Of a stretch of 64,000 bases of DNA, positions 21,075 through 32,823 are shown in pieces. Numbering within the stretch: the first letter of the stretch is position 1; every line of letters begins with the position of its first letter. The stretch comes from Thalassia testudinum (lineage: Eukaryota > Streptophyta > Magnoliopsida > Alismatales > Hydrocharitaceae). The notes beneath the pieces were generated by a model. The model saw only the letters and a list, made by a program, of their open reading frames with translations, was not told where the DNA came from and searched no databases. Location: NCBI GenBank assembly GCA_037157565.1, contig JAZHRO010000046.1, forward strand, positions 13,738,501-13,802,500. Reading direction: 5' to 3'. The translations under genes were made by a program, and so were the position numbers.

Positions 21075-22208
21075 CTAATTTGTAGCACCCTTAAATGTCT
21101 TCTCATTAGGTGGTACAGGTCTGAAGGTGCCCACAATTTGATATGTAGTATATACACTACTACTTTGAGAAAAGTCCTTCAAGGCTATAGGAGGTACAAG
21201 CACAGGAGTAGCCACCTCCACCTCTTTCAACTGATGACCTGAGGTGGAGAAATACGGGATAGACTCATGAAAAGTCACATTCGCACTCACATAGTTCCTC
21301 TGGTGTATGGGATCAAAACACCTATATCCCTTCTGTGTGCGTGAGTATACCAGAAACACATACTTAACCACCCCTGGTGCCAATTTATCACGACCAGGTC
21401 CAAGGAGGTGTACAAAGGCCACACAACCAAAAGTCTTTGGTGGCACAAGAAACAAGTCAACATCAGGATATAAGATACTTCATGGGATCTACTCATGTAG
21501 TACAGAGGAAGGAAGCCTGTTAATAAGATTACAAGCAGTAAGGATCGCATCTCCCTAGTAACTATGTGGAATACTATTTTGGATAAGTAATGCCCTCGCT
21601 ATATCCAGAATATGGCGGTGCTTCCTCTTAGCAATCCCATTCTACTGCGATGTGTGAGGACAAGATGTTTGATGCACAATCCCAAGTGATCCACAAAAAT
21701 CAGCCAGTTTCTTTGTATAAAATTCTAGTGCATTATCTATTTTGATTTTCTTAATGCACATATCAAATTGATTTTTCACAAATATCACAAATTGTTGAAT
21801 CAAAGAACCAACTTCAGATTTATTTCTCATCTGAAAGGTCCATGATAAGCATGAAAAATCATCAACAAATAACAGATAATATCTAAAACTCTGGCGATCT
21901 GCCACATGACTACGATCCCAGACATCACAGTGCAGTAAGTCAAAACAAGCAAAACTAGTAGACTAGATAGATGCTAGAAAGCTAGCATGATGATGCCTTC
22001 CTAGCTGACAAGCATCACATTGAATCTTCATGGTAGGAGACAAGCAAGGGATGATATGACATAGCTTGTCCAGTGATGGGTGACCTAATCGTCTATGCCA
22101 CTGCAGCACTCCCTGTAGTAGTCGTTTGGCAAGCCGTAGGAACTGGACTCTGAACCAGCTGATACACATCCCCTCCTCATGGCCACCACCAATCATCCTC
22201 CTTGTCAT
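21075..22208 (-). pseudogene. Copia integrase, broken
   Basis: The pre-integrase zinc region reads LQWHRRLGHPSLDKL..CDACQLGRHH (about 22100-21960), giving the HHCC set. The core reads YYLLFVDDFSCLSW and KIKIDNALEF. The position of the third catalytic residue, usually NGVAERKHR, reads NGIAKRKHR (about 21620): Glu is replaced by Lys, a change that would abolish activity, and a TAG precedes it. The C-terminal part holds KTFGCVAFVH and GYRCFDPIHQR. Confidence 0.9.
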
Positions 22209-22210
22209 GT

Positions 22211-24412
22211 TGATTGCGCAGCAATCATAGGTCTTAATTGTCCAGAATTAGGCTAGGACTTAGTATAAGTTAGGATAATTCATGCATGCAAAAGCATTAC
22301 TTGCATCTTTACTGCTTTCTTTTAGCTATGCATAAAATAATGCTATAATGTACTGATTAGGTGTATTATGTAAATTGCAGGTAATAAGCTAATCAGAAGG
22401 TAGATCTGAAGCTGGATCAAAAGCTAGATCAGAAGAATAAAGGATAACTGGTGTTGTAGCAAAGTTGGAGTAGAAGACCTAGAATAAGATGTAGTAGACA
22501 ATAATGTAAGGGGTTGAGGTATGCTATTCTATTTAAGTAGGAATAAAGCAGTAAAATATGAAGAACTTAGGACCATTCTAGCCCTAGGATAGCCTAGAAG
22601 CTTCCCCAAGCCTTAGCCACCCTTAGATTAGGTCACCACACCCTAGGAAACCTTAAAACCCTAATTCCAACCTCTATTTGGACGTCCAGATGAGTTATAG
22701 GACGTCCAGAACTCTTAGCCAATTCCCACACACCCTAAACCCACTTCTGCAGTGTTATTGGACGTCTAGACACTTGGTTAGACGTCCAATTTCTGCAGAA
22801 TACCCAAGATAGAACCTAGAATCCCTCCTAACTTTGATTGGATGTCCAAAAAATAAGTCTGGACTTCTAATTTTTCATTATAAGACGTTTGACACTATTA
22901 TTAGATGTTTGATATTGTCCTCCAGTTCCTGTTTTGGAATCAAGCCTTGATCTTGGATCTCTAGCCCCCTAAACCCAATTCTAACCCCATAGGAACCTAA
23001 ATTAAGGTGCCCTAACTCTAGTACATCACCTCTAGACCTCCTAAGGACCTAATTAGGTCCTCAGTAAACCTAATTGACTTGGATCTTAGTCAATTCCATC
23101 AGCCTATTCAATTGGACTCATTGAGTCCAATTGAGCCCTGATCTCAACGCACACTATCCAATTGGACTCAGTGACAGTCCAATTGACCTAGACCTGACTT
23201 AATTGAGTTATTTTACTCTCAATTAAGTTTCCACACACCCAATTAAACTTGTATTAAGTTTAATTTCACTTTACCTTAATGAATTAGGGTTTACAACCCT
23301 AATTTGAGACCTACCTTGACCTAAACCCACTAGAACCTAACCTAATCAACCTAGCCACCTAAGTTTCGACCCACACACACCCACACACACCCACACACAC
23401 CATCCATAGGAAAATACCTAGCCTAGAGTTCTCTAGAACTCTCTACCACGTGTTGTTGCCTTGGTTGCTAAAATTAGCAACCAAGAGCCATTCAATTTTT
23501 AGATCCACATTTGGTGAATCTAAAAACCACCATCCACCCTCTCTCTCTCACTCTCCCATGAGCTCCCACCATAGGCCTCTCTAGAGAATTCCATAATTCT
23601 CTAGAGAGCTTCCCTTAGGTCTATAAAATGACCTAAGGGGTGGCCATTTGCACCCATTCACACTTGGCTTCCATTTAGTTTAGCTACAACCACCTCTACT
23701 CCATCTCCACGAGTAACATCACCATGGCCACCACCATCTCCACGCCAAGGTGCTGGATCACCTCTCAACCTCTCTCCAAGGGCCGGCCTAAGCACCATTG
23801 GCCGCCTCTCCTCTCAACCAACTCAAAGGCCATCGGAGCCCACCTCCGAATGCCCTTATTTTTGCTAGATTAGTAGCTTAGTTCTTCATAGTTTACATGC
23901 TTTTATTACTGCTTAGTAGTGTAGCTCTATATTCTCCCCCAATGATGCATGCATAATCCCCCTTTAGATTCATGTATGCGATCATTTTCTGTTAGCTAGA
24001 TTTACGTTTTCAAGCTTTCCTCTATAAGCTTTCCACAAGTTTCATGTTACAAACACCATGATGAATTAATGAAAGATCTTTTTCTATATATATATATATC
24101 TATGTGTTGAGAATCACCATGAGCTTATTGCAATATATTATGTGTGATTAAAGTTGCCTACTTTTAATTTTTGATATTCTGGCAACTAAGCATGTCGTGC
24201 ATAAATATGTAATAACCATAAACTGACATGCGATTTTAAGCAAGTAGAGCGAAAGAGATCGATTTCAAATTTACATAAATGCCTCCCAGAGACGAACGAC
24301 TGGGACTCAAGTCTCGTTATCTTTACAAATCATTTTTGATGAGCGTTTAGCGCGACTATACTACGATGAAATCTCTATTTTCAAAACACGTGCGAGAAAC
24401 AACCTCTTGTCA
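22211..24412 (+). mobile_element. Solo LTR-alpha (copy B) inside copia
   Basis: 2202 bp, TGATTGCGCAGCAATCA...CCTCTTGTCA, with a perfect target duplication CATGT (22206-22210, 24413-24417). The copia reading frame resumes on the other side, proving the insertion. Features: a terminal hairpin at 22211-22227, repeated GGACGTCC-like words at 22680-22920, a (CA)n-CCC tract near 23375, and a TATA-like TATAAAA at 23624-23630. No coding sequence or primer site. Confidence 0.92.
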
Positions 24413-24417
24413 CATGT

Positions 24418-25774
24418 GATCCTGAAATGTGCATCCAACAACATCAAAACTAGCATGACAATTCAACTACTTAGTAATAGAACTAATAGATAGAAGTTGC
24501 ATTGTCATGTCAGGCACATAATTTACATCAGCAAGATGTATGGAGGGTGTAACAGATACCCCTCCCTTACCATAGATGGAAGCATGTCTATCATCTGCCA
24601 GCTGTACTGAATGATCCTATGGTGTCTTCTGCAATTCCTCAAAGCACTGGGAATTTCTCGTTAAATGATCATATGCACCTGAATCAATTAACCATGACCC
24701 ACCGTACCTGAAGCAGAAGCATAGGCTGTAGTGCTGGAGGATTGAGGCTGCTCATGTGTTAACTATACTAGCCACTGCACAACTACATCATAGTCAGCTT
24801 CTACAAGTGATACTGCCTTAGTGATCACACCTAGAGATGCTGTAATAGAAGCTTGGTTGGCAACAGTAGGGATGCCAAATTTATTCCAACACTTGGCCTC
24901 AACATGGCCAAGTCTACCACAGTAAGTGCAGGTAGGCTTGCCATGACCACCATCAGATCGCCCCCTGCCCTTGCCATGAAAGAAGCCACCTCAACCACCA
25001 CGAGTGCTAACAGCTACATGAGCCGAAGGTGCGATGGTAATAACCACAACATGAGTAGGCTGAATCTGCATCCTACTCAGCCTCCTGTAAATTTCCTCAA
25101 TAGGAGGAAGCTTGGAGAGAGTCAGAATCTGAGAACAAGCCACAGATAGTGATCACTCAACCCTGCAGGAAACATGTGGGCTGCAAACTCCTTCCTGTGA
25201 TCCCTACATGTAGAGGAAGTACACATGACCTACACGCATTATACTTCTCCAATAGCCCCTTCATAGTGGAGTAGTACTATGAAGGACTCATCTCCTCCTG
25301 CTTGAGATGGCATAAATCATAGTGGATCTAGAACACTTGAGTTGAATTCAACTCATGTGAATAGGCAGTCTTCAAGGCATCCCACATCTCTTTGGCAGAA
25401 GTGTACTATATAACTTCATCACCAATCCAGGGAATAACACTATTCAGGATCTAGTCTCTCACCATAGCATCATCCCAATTCCACATTGCATATTTTCCTA
25501 TTTTTTGCTCCAATGGTTCTTCCATAAACACATGTTTCTTCTCATGACCTTCCATAGTGACAAGGATGGTTTGAGACCAACGGGGGTAATTGGTCTCATC
25601 CAACTTAGTAATCGGAGCAAAGAAGGGGCTCTTGTACACTCTGCTTTTCGTACTTTGTCCTGAAGACACCTCAAAAGCCTCGGATGCAGCCATGGTAGCT
25701 CTAGACACATAGAAACAAATCCGAACTGCAGATCTGAAATCCTGGATTAAATACCAAAAACATGGGGAATACAC
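24418..25774 (-). pseudogene. Copia gag and protease, broken
   Basis: Gag starts near 25692 with MAASEAFEVSS..; LDETNYPRWSQTILVTMEGHEKK is near 25610. The zinc knuckle CTYCGRLGHVEAKC is at about 24890-24935. The protease active site reads GSWLIDSGAYDHLTRNS (about 24650-24705), with DSGA. The gene then runs to 24418, where the solo LTR-alpha interrupts it. Several stops are present (for example after DDAMVRD). The ORF on the plus strand at 24853-25149 is only the complement. Confidence 0.88.
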
Positions 25775-25886
25775 AATCTGTAGTCCACAATCACTATCTC
25801 CAAAACTTCACTGGGGAATACACACCTCACTAATCATGAAATCAGGGGAATACGCACCCCAAAAACCATTTACAAAGGGGAATACA
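25775..25886 (-). other. Copia leader with repeated GGGGAATACA words
   Basis: Plus strand shows GGGGAATACA-like words at about 25771, 25814, 25853 and 25877. LTR-alpha copy C inserted within the last one, so its target duplication ATACA is part of the repeated word. Confidence 0.5.
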
Positions 25887-27072
25887 TGATAGCACAGCAA
25901 TCATAGGTCTTAAATGACCTAAATTAAGTTAGAACATAGCTTAACTTAGTGTAATTCATGCATTCATAAGCATACTTTGCATCGTTACTTCTTTATTTTA
26001 GCTATGCATAGAATAATGTTATAATGTGCTGATTAAGTGTATTATATGGTTTGTAGGTAATAAGAAGATCTGAAGCTAGATTTGAAGCTGGATCTGAAGT
26101 TGCATCTGAAGAATAAAGAGAACCTGGTACTGCAGCAGAGCTGGAGCAGAAGACTTAGGAATAAAGTAGAAAAGTAATGTAGGGTTGAGGTATGCTACTT
26201 TACTTAGTAGAATTTAATATAGAGTTTAAATTATGAAGAACTTAGGACCAATCCTAGCCTTAGGATAGCCCTAAAGACCATCCTAAACCTTAGCCACCCT
26301 TAGATTAGGTCACCTTAGCCTAGGATACCTCAAAACCCTAGTTTTAGCCCTTATCTGGACATCCAAATAACTTATTGGATGTCCAGAACCCTTAGGCACA
26401 ACCCGCAGACCTAGAACCCAAGTCTGTAGTGTTATTGGACATCTAAACAAGTTGTCAGACGTCTAATTTATGCAAAATCCCAAGCCAGAACCTTGATTCC
26501 TCCTTGACTTTGATTGGACATCCAGACAAGAGTTTGGACTTCTAATTTTTGAGTATAAGTTGTTTGACACTCTAATTAGACGTCTGATACCCCTCTCCAG
26601 ACCTTGTTTTGGAAATCAAGCTCGGATCTTGATTTCCTAGGTCCCTAGACCCAATTCCAAACCCTAGGAAACCTAAATTAAGGTACCCTAAGCCTAGTGC
26701 ACTACCCTAGACCCTCTTAAGAACCTAATTAGGTTCTCACTAAGACCAATTGACTCGGATTATAGTCAATTACAATTGCCTAGTCAATTGGACTCATAGA
26801 GTCCAATTGAGCTCTGATCTCAACCTACACAAGTCCAATTGGACTCAGTGAGAGTCCAATTGACCTAAGCCCAACTTAATTGAGTATTCTCTCTCTCAAT
26901 TAGGTTTGCACTCTTTCAATTAAACTTATTACAAGTTTAATTGCACATCTACCTTAGTAATTAGGGTTTCTAACCATAATTCTATGACCTAACCTAACCC
27001 CAAACCCTTGGGACCTACCATAGACCACTAGACCACTTAGACACACACACATGGTCACGCATACACACACAC

Positions 27073-28859
27073 TGATAAACACTCAAGAATTCATGATAAA
27101 ATGCTTATTTATGATAATTTTAGGCTTAACATTGCATATCATGTTATAAATACTGCATTTAGGATAGTTGTCTATTATGTACATTAATTCTTCCATTTTA
27201 TATGGGCAGGAGGTAGTACAACATCTTTATTGGCTTCGGATGAAGAATCTGATCGTACGGGTGAATCCGGAGCAACGATCGCAGTCTGTCAACGCAAAAA
27301 TCACCCCGATTAGAGCTCCATAGCACCCTCTACAAGAAGAAGAAGATGGACGGCCCATATGGTGCCACGTGGCTCCATCCAGGCCGCCCCACTTGAGCCA
27401 TCTCATCCCTAGCCTCGTCACAAGAAGAGATCCTAGCTGTTGGATCTCAATCCAACGGGTGAGACATGTGCTCCCACGGCTGAAGGGCGCTTTACATGGC
27501 CCAGCCTCAAGTAGCTCAAGGAAGGATTCGCCTCGACCTTTGGATCTTCATCCAACGGTCAAGGCACACGACCGCACCGCTCTCCACTAGACAAAGTGGC
27601 ACTCTGGCCAAACGGTGAAGCGCCCGCTCCTCAAATGAGAGGCACGAGTTTGAGTCGCAATCCACCGTGCCTGCTACAACGCCGGCTGAAATAGGGTCGC
27701 TCGATCTTGATCGAGCTGTTGAGATTCTTCACATGCGATCTGACACCACCCACTAACGCGAGGACACATGCTAGATCGCACGCACGCCATCAGGAGTGTG
27801 TAGTTAAGACAACCGGGTGCCTCATCTGCCGTCCGATCCTCAAAATCGCGTGAGATGAACGATTCAAATAAATGAGGAGTGATCTGTGGGCGAATCTCAG
27901 CCATGCGATTAATGATTCGATTGCTGCCAACACATGCGCCAATGGTGCGGAATTCAAATGTGGGCGAGCGCACATTTCCTCCTCGCGATCTCAGCCATCC
28001 ACACCCGATCCAACGACTGATGATCGCCGCGCCCTACGCCAGCTGCAGCCATGCTTCCAAGCGCTAGGCAAGGCACGTAAATGCTATAGAAACACCTCTG
28101 GTGGGTCTTTAGTAATGCCTTAAATGTTGCTAAAGACTGACCACATCCATTCCACCACTATATAAACACCCCTACACCCCCCATTCCTCTTCATTTCTAC
28201 CTACTCTACTCTTACCTACTCCTAAGCTCCAGTAGCCTACCAAAGCTCCATTAGAGCTTACTCTCAAGCCCCAAAGGCCTCTTACTAGTGTAATATTCCT
28301 ATTTCCCACCAAATATTCATCCTTAATCCCATCATCTTCATAGGTTGCCTTGGAGCTGTCCTACCTTCATCCCGGTAGAAGATCGCCTCCATCTCCTCAC
28401 CTCAATTCTAAAGCCTCGGTGAAGCATTCCTCTACCTGGCATCTTCCTGCATCTCCCTCCGTCATCTCGCATATCACCTTCTTCTAAGGTTCCGCCAGGC
28501 ACCGTCGTCTCATCGAACAGCCGATTTAGGAGATTTCTTCTCACCCCTATCTCTTTTATGCTCTCGTAGATTATTGTAATAAACATTGGAGTGATATATC
28601 ATATTTGTTCCATGTCATTTTGTGAACTTATCTTGCTTGTCTTTTTATTTCAGAAACACAAAAATAACAAAACCTCAAAATACCAAAAAGGGACAAAATG
28701 AAGCACAGTTTTGAAACAAAGTAAATGTCGCCTCCCTGTGTTCGACCTGGGACTCCCTTGGAGTTTCAGTTATAAATTGTATTTGATAGACACGTTTTGT
28801 GAGCTACGATGGTGGGTTCTCCAAATCTCGATTTCAACCTCGTGAAACACAACTCATCA
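27073..28859 (+). repeat. 5' LTR of the nested Athila element
   Basis: 1787 bp, TGATAAACAC...ACTCATCA. TATA box TATATAAA at 28159-28166, followed by a C-rich start of the transcript. Contains a tRNA-like segment at 27596-27658 and a repeated ATCCAACGG word (27452, 27551). Small reading frames here are not genes. Confidence 0.9.
27596..27658 (+). other. tRNA-like segment in the 5' LTR
   Basis: See the better preserved copy at 37591-37653. Here the B-box-like part has decayed to GAGTTTGAGTC. Confidence 0.45.
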
Positions 28860-28862
28860 TTT

Positions 28863-28880
28863 TGGCATCGTTGTCGCAGA
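28863..28880 (+). other. Primer binding site of nested Athila (tRNA-Asp)
   Basis: TGGCATCGTTGTCGCAGA, three bases after the LTR, matches the tRNA-Asp primer site pattern TGGCGCCGTTGCCGGGGA with several transitions. Confidence 0.75.
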
Positions 28881-30103
28881 GGTAATCGAATTTACTTTCT
28901 TGTTTTCTACGTTTCTTTGCATTTACTTATTATTAACCTCGTTTGTCTCTGATTTACTATCTTGAAGGTACCCTAGCAAGGAGATCCAAGTGCGGTAGAC
29001 CAGAGTAAAGTGCGGGTAAAGTAATTTGTAAGTGTCCCCCACATTCCCCCCCCACTAGTTTCATTTCGCCAAATCAATAACCAAGACCTAATCTACTTAG
29101 GTGTATGTATAAACCCTAAGATAGAATTTGTTTGTCTTGTTTGTCACCTCTACTCATCTCACCCTCGTAAAGTATAAAAAAAATAAAAAGATACTTCTTG
29201 TGGGACAAATCAACACACACACTACATACACCCACATTTGTGGCATATAACCTAACTTGATTTTTATCTACTCAACTGAGATTCTGACTTGCGGAACCGG
29301 TACACTAATTCAACACATAAAGGAGTAGAAATCATACTAGGTTAATTACCTCTTTGTGTGCCCTAATTGGTGGTGCATTTGGGCCAGTTGATTGAATTGT
29401 TTGGGCCGCACCATCTAATCTAAAAGGAAGTCATTTTGTAGCTGCCTCATAAGAGTCAATAATTAGGTCAAGACAGGCACTCCATATTTTTCTTGATTTG
29501 TAAAGGAAAATACTTGAACTTGTGATTTCAAACTTGGTTTGCCTCCTGGAAATTTGGTTGAATATACTTAATATTTGAATCCTAAAAGCTACTAAGCAAG
29601 ATTCAAACTCTAAAATTCACCTCATCCTCAATAATCTTGCTTGAAATCATTTTGGTTGTGCACAAACACACATTCTTAAACAAATCATTACAGGCACAAC
29701 CCATTAAGGGCCCATCACATTCTGGAAGCACTAAATATCCTAAGCCTAACTAAAATTGATTAGACGTTGGCCATAAGGACTGATTCACTCTTCAGGGCCC
29801 AAATTGAGATTGTTCATGATTAACTTGCTTAAACTAGTCAATTTGATGTGTAGCTAGGTGAGTAATGTCAAACGATCATGGTTGGGGTTACACTAGGAAC
29901 TAGAGGCACAAGCCAAAGGAAGAACCTTCTCCCCAGTCCCTCCTAACTAGTTGGATTGACTGGATATAAGTAGAGTAAATCATCTATAATCTTAAGACAG
30001 ATTCTGAGAGTCTGTAGACCTTTAGGTTACCCAACCTAAGGATAGGCTTGTATTTTTTGTGCTGCAGGGTCCCTTCTCTTCCCCATCCTTCTGACTTCCT
30101 TCC
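28881..30103 (+). other. Untranslated leader of nested Athila
   Basis: No supported ORF; mixed AT-rich sequence. The first gag-like ATG lies at about 30104. Confidence 0.55.
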
Positions 30104-31800
30104 GATGTATGCTAGGAAGGAGGTCATTGAACCCTAGATTGGAAGGACCTTTAGACCATTCCCAGAGGCGGAGGTTGAGCTATAGCCAAGCAGATCCCAT
30201 GGTTGATCAATAGCCACCTCCCACGCCCCCGAACCAGTAGGAGCTGATTCAGAGGTAGTTGGAAGAATTGTAGCAGATGCAACAATGGTTCCAACGAATG
30301 CATGGTTAGGTTGCTTAGCCCTTGAAGGATTTATATGATCCTTCAAACTATGGGGAACGTCCCAGCATCATGGTTCCTGCTGAAGACATAGAAATCAAGC
30401 CCCAAGTCTTAAGTTTGATTAAGCATTTCCATGGCCTTGGCTTGGAGGACCCATTCCAGCACTTGGAGGATCTGACCACTTTGATTTAGACCACCAGAGC
30501 AAGGAATGTGAACGAAGAGCAAATGATCATGAGGCTCTTTCCCCACTCTCTCAGGGATAAGGCCGCACATTGGTACCGAACCATCGGAAGGCCGATAGAA
30601 ACATGGGCTACTCTTAAGTCGGCTTTCCTGAAGAATTTCTTCCTAATCGAATGGACCAATGCCTTGCAACGGGCGATTACCACTTTCGTCCAGCAGTCGG
30701 GGGAACCGTTTCATGGTGTTTGGGAGCAATTCCAGGAAGTTTTGAGGAATTGTCGACACCATGAGGTGCCGAAATGGAAACTCATGCAGATTTTCTATCT
30801 TGGGTTGGTTGAATAACTTCGTGATCACATGGACACCTCCTACGGAGGTAATTTGCTCAACAAGGATGCAAATAGCGCATATGACCTATTTGAGGAAATG
30901 AGCGAGAACTCAATTAATCACGCTTACGTGGATTCATTCAATCGGTCCCAACAACCCAAGTCAAATGTTAATGAGATCCGGGATTCTCATTCATTTGACA
31001 TGGAATTGATTTGTAATAAGCTTGATAAGATGGACTTGGTTGCTAAAAGAATGGAAGAATGGATGCCTGGGAATTTGGGAAATACATCTACACCCACTCA
31101 ATCCCAGAATTCAGGATTTCATTCCTCATGAGCTCCCATGGGGCGGGAGTTCATGAACCAACTTGAATTGACTCAACCTATGAGCCATGATTTCTCGGAA
31201 CCTTATGGGTTCCAAATTAGGGCCTTTGATCCCAATTTTTCTGATCCTTCCTTCTCTCCATCCTCGCCCTATGAGGATGCGTATGCAGTGCAGGAGAATG
31301 CTAGGTCCAACCTGTATTCCAACACTTATAACTCAGGTTGGAGGAACCACCCTAACTTCTCCAGGAAAAGTCAAGAACAACAGACCCGAACACGCCCTAG
31401 CAACTATGCATCTCAAAGACCTATGGGTTAGGGTCAAGTATACACCCAGTTGCTCCCGAGCTCGGTTACTCAGCCACCTTGGAATGCCCAACAATCTATA
31501 GGGCAGGCTGATTTAAATCGGCATATGGTAGAGATGCAAGGGTCCATGCTCAGCTTATGCAGCAAATGAAGACATCAGTGGACAACATGCAATCCAGGTT
31601 TATTGCTAACACTCGACAACCCGTACCCAACCTGAGCAATGTGTAAAATCAGGGCAATAGAGCCCAATGGTATGAAAATCAAAGGGACCCACACGTGCAT
31701 GCTCAGGAGGTTGAGCAGGGTTCCTCCTCTTCTTCTTCTTCTGGTTACATGACCAACCAAGGCCCACCAATCTTCACTAACCCACCATAAGACCCGAACC
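30104..31800 (+). pseudogene. Athila gag, broken
   Basis: After a short degenerate start the frame reads LKDLYDPSNYGERPSIMVPA, KHFHGLGLEDPFQHLEDL, stop, NVNEEQMIMRLFPHSLRDKA and WATLKSAFLKNFF. It continues through FHGVWEQFQEVLRNCRHH to a stop at 30817 and on to about 31430. The ..EDP..HL..F....LRLFPFSLRDKA.. order is the retrotransposon gag domain of plant Athila elements. The later part (31138-31800) is Gln/Asn/Ser-rich without an obvious zinc knuckle. Several in-frame stops are present. Confidence 0.88.
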
Positions 31801-32690
31801 CTTATGCCTCTGCAAACTCCATCACTGTGAGAAGTGGAAAGCAGACCTAGGACCCTGAATTACCTTCTAGAAGCCAAAACCCTAGGGAGCTTAAGAGAGA
31901 GAAGGAGGAGATTGAAGACGACAATAAGGCCTAGGGATCGAAAAATGAAGAAACCACCCACGTCCCGTTTCTTGAAGCCCTATTGAAAACTAGGAAGAAG
32001 AAAACCTTAGATAGCAATGAGGAGCTCTTGAATTTATTCAAGAGCGTAGAGATCAATATTCCTCTCTTTAATGCTATTAAGCACATCCCGGATTATGCTA
32101 AATTTCTGAAAGAACTATGTACCCAAAAGTGTAAGCTGAGAGAACTCGCTCTGAGGAAGGTGATTCTCTCTGAGTAGGCAATTTCTGTCATCCTGCATCA
32201 CCTTCCTCAAAAGAAGAAAGATACAGGTGCCCCCTTGATTTCATGCGTTATTGGGGAATACACTTTTGATAGGGCACCGTTGGATCTAGGTGCATCCATC
32301 AACCTAATCCCGACTTCTCTTTATGAGAGGTTTGGGTTAGGCAAACTTAGACCAACCTCAGTAACGCTATAATTAGCAGACCGCTTGCTCACCACACCGA
32401 AGGGCGTTATTGAGGATGTAATCATCAAGGTCAAGGATTTATATTTTCCCGTAGATCTCCTAGTCCTTGACATGGATGTACCTAACGATTTGGGGAACAT
32501 GCCCATCATTCTGGGGTGCCTGTTCCTAGCTACCACCAAGGCCAACATAAATTGTGAGAGCGGCAGTATGGAGATTGCCTTTGGGGATAGGAAGCTAACT
32601 CTTAATATTTTTAAGGCAATAAGAGGATTTAAGGATTGTGGATTCATTGAGGAACTTGAGGATCATGATTTGAGACTTGTATGATGATCA
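31801..32690 (+). pseudogene. Athila protease region, broken
   Basis: ELLNLFKSVEINIPLFNAIK and IPDYAKFLKELCT precede the protease, as in the intact relative at 60170-63976. The active site reads [16 protein letters not shown] (DLGAS) near 32283-32330, followed by VKDLYFPVDLLVLDMD and PIILGCLFLATTKANI. Stops at 32175 and about 32370 break it. Confidence 0.88.
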
Positions 32691-32823
32691 GTGCACTCGA
32701 GGGCCCCACCAGCTTTAGCGAACCCAACCCACAACCTTCTATGGTAGATCTACCACATCCTGAAAAGGCTATTATTTTGTTCATTCCCAACCTCTTCCAC
32801 TGGATTGTCCTGATGAATCTTCA

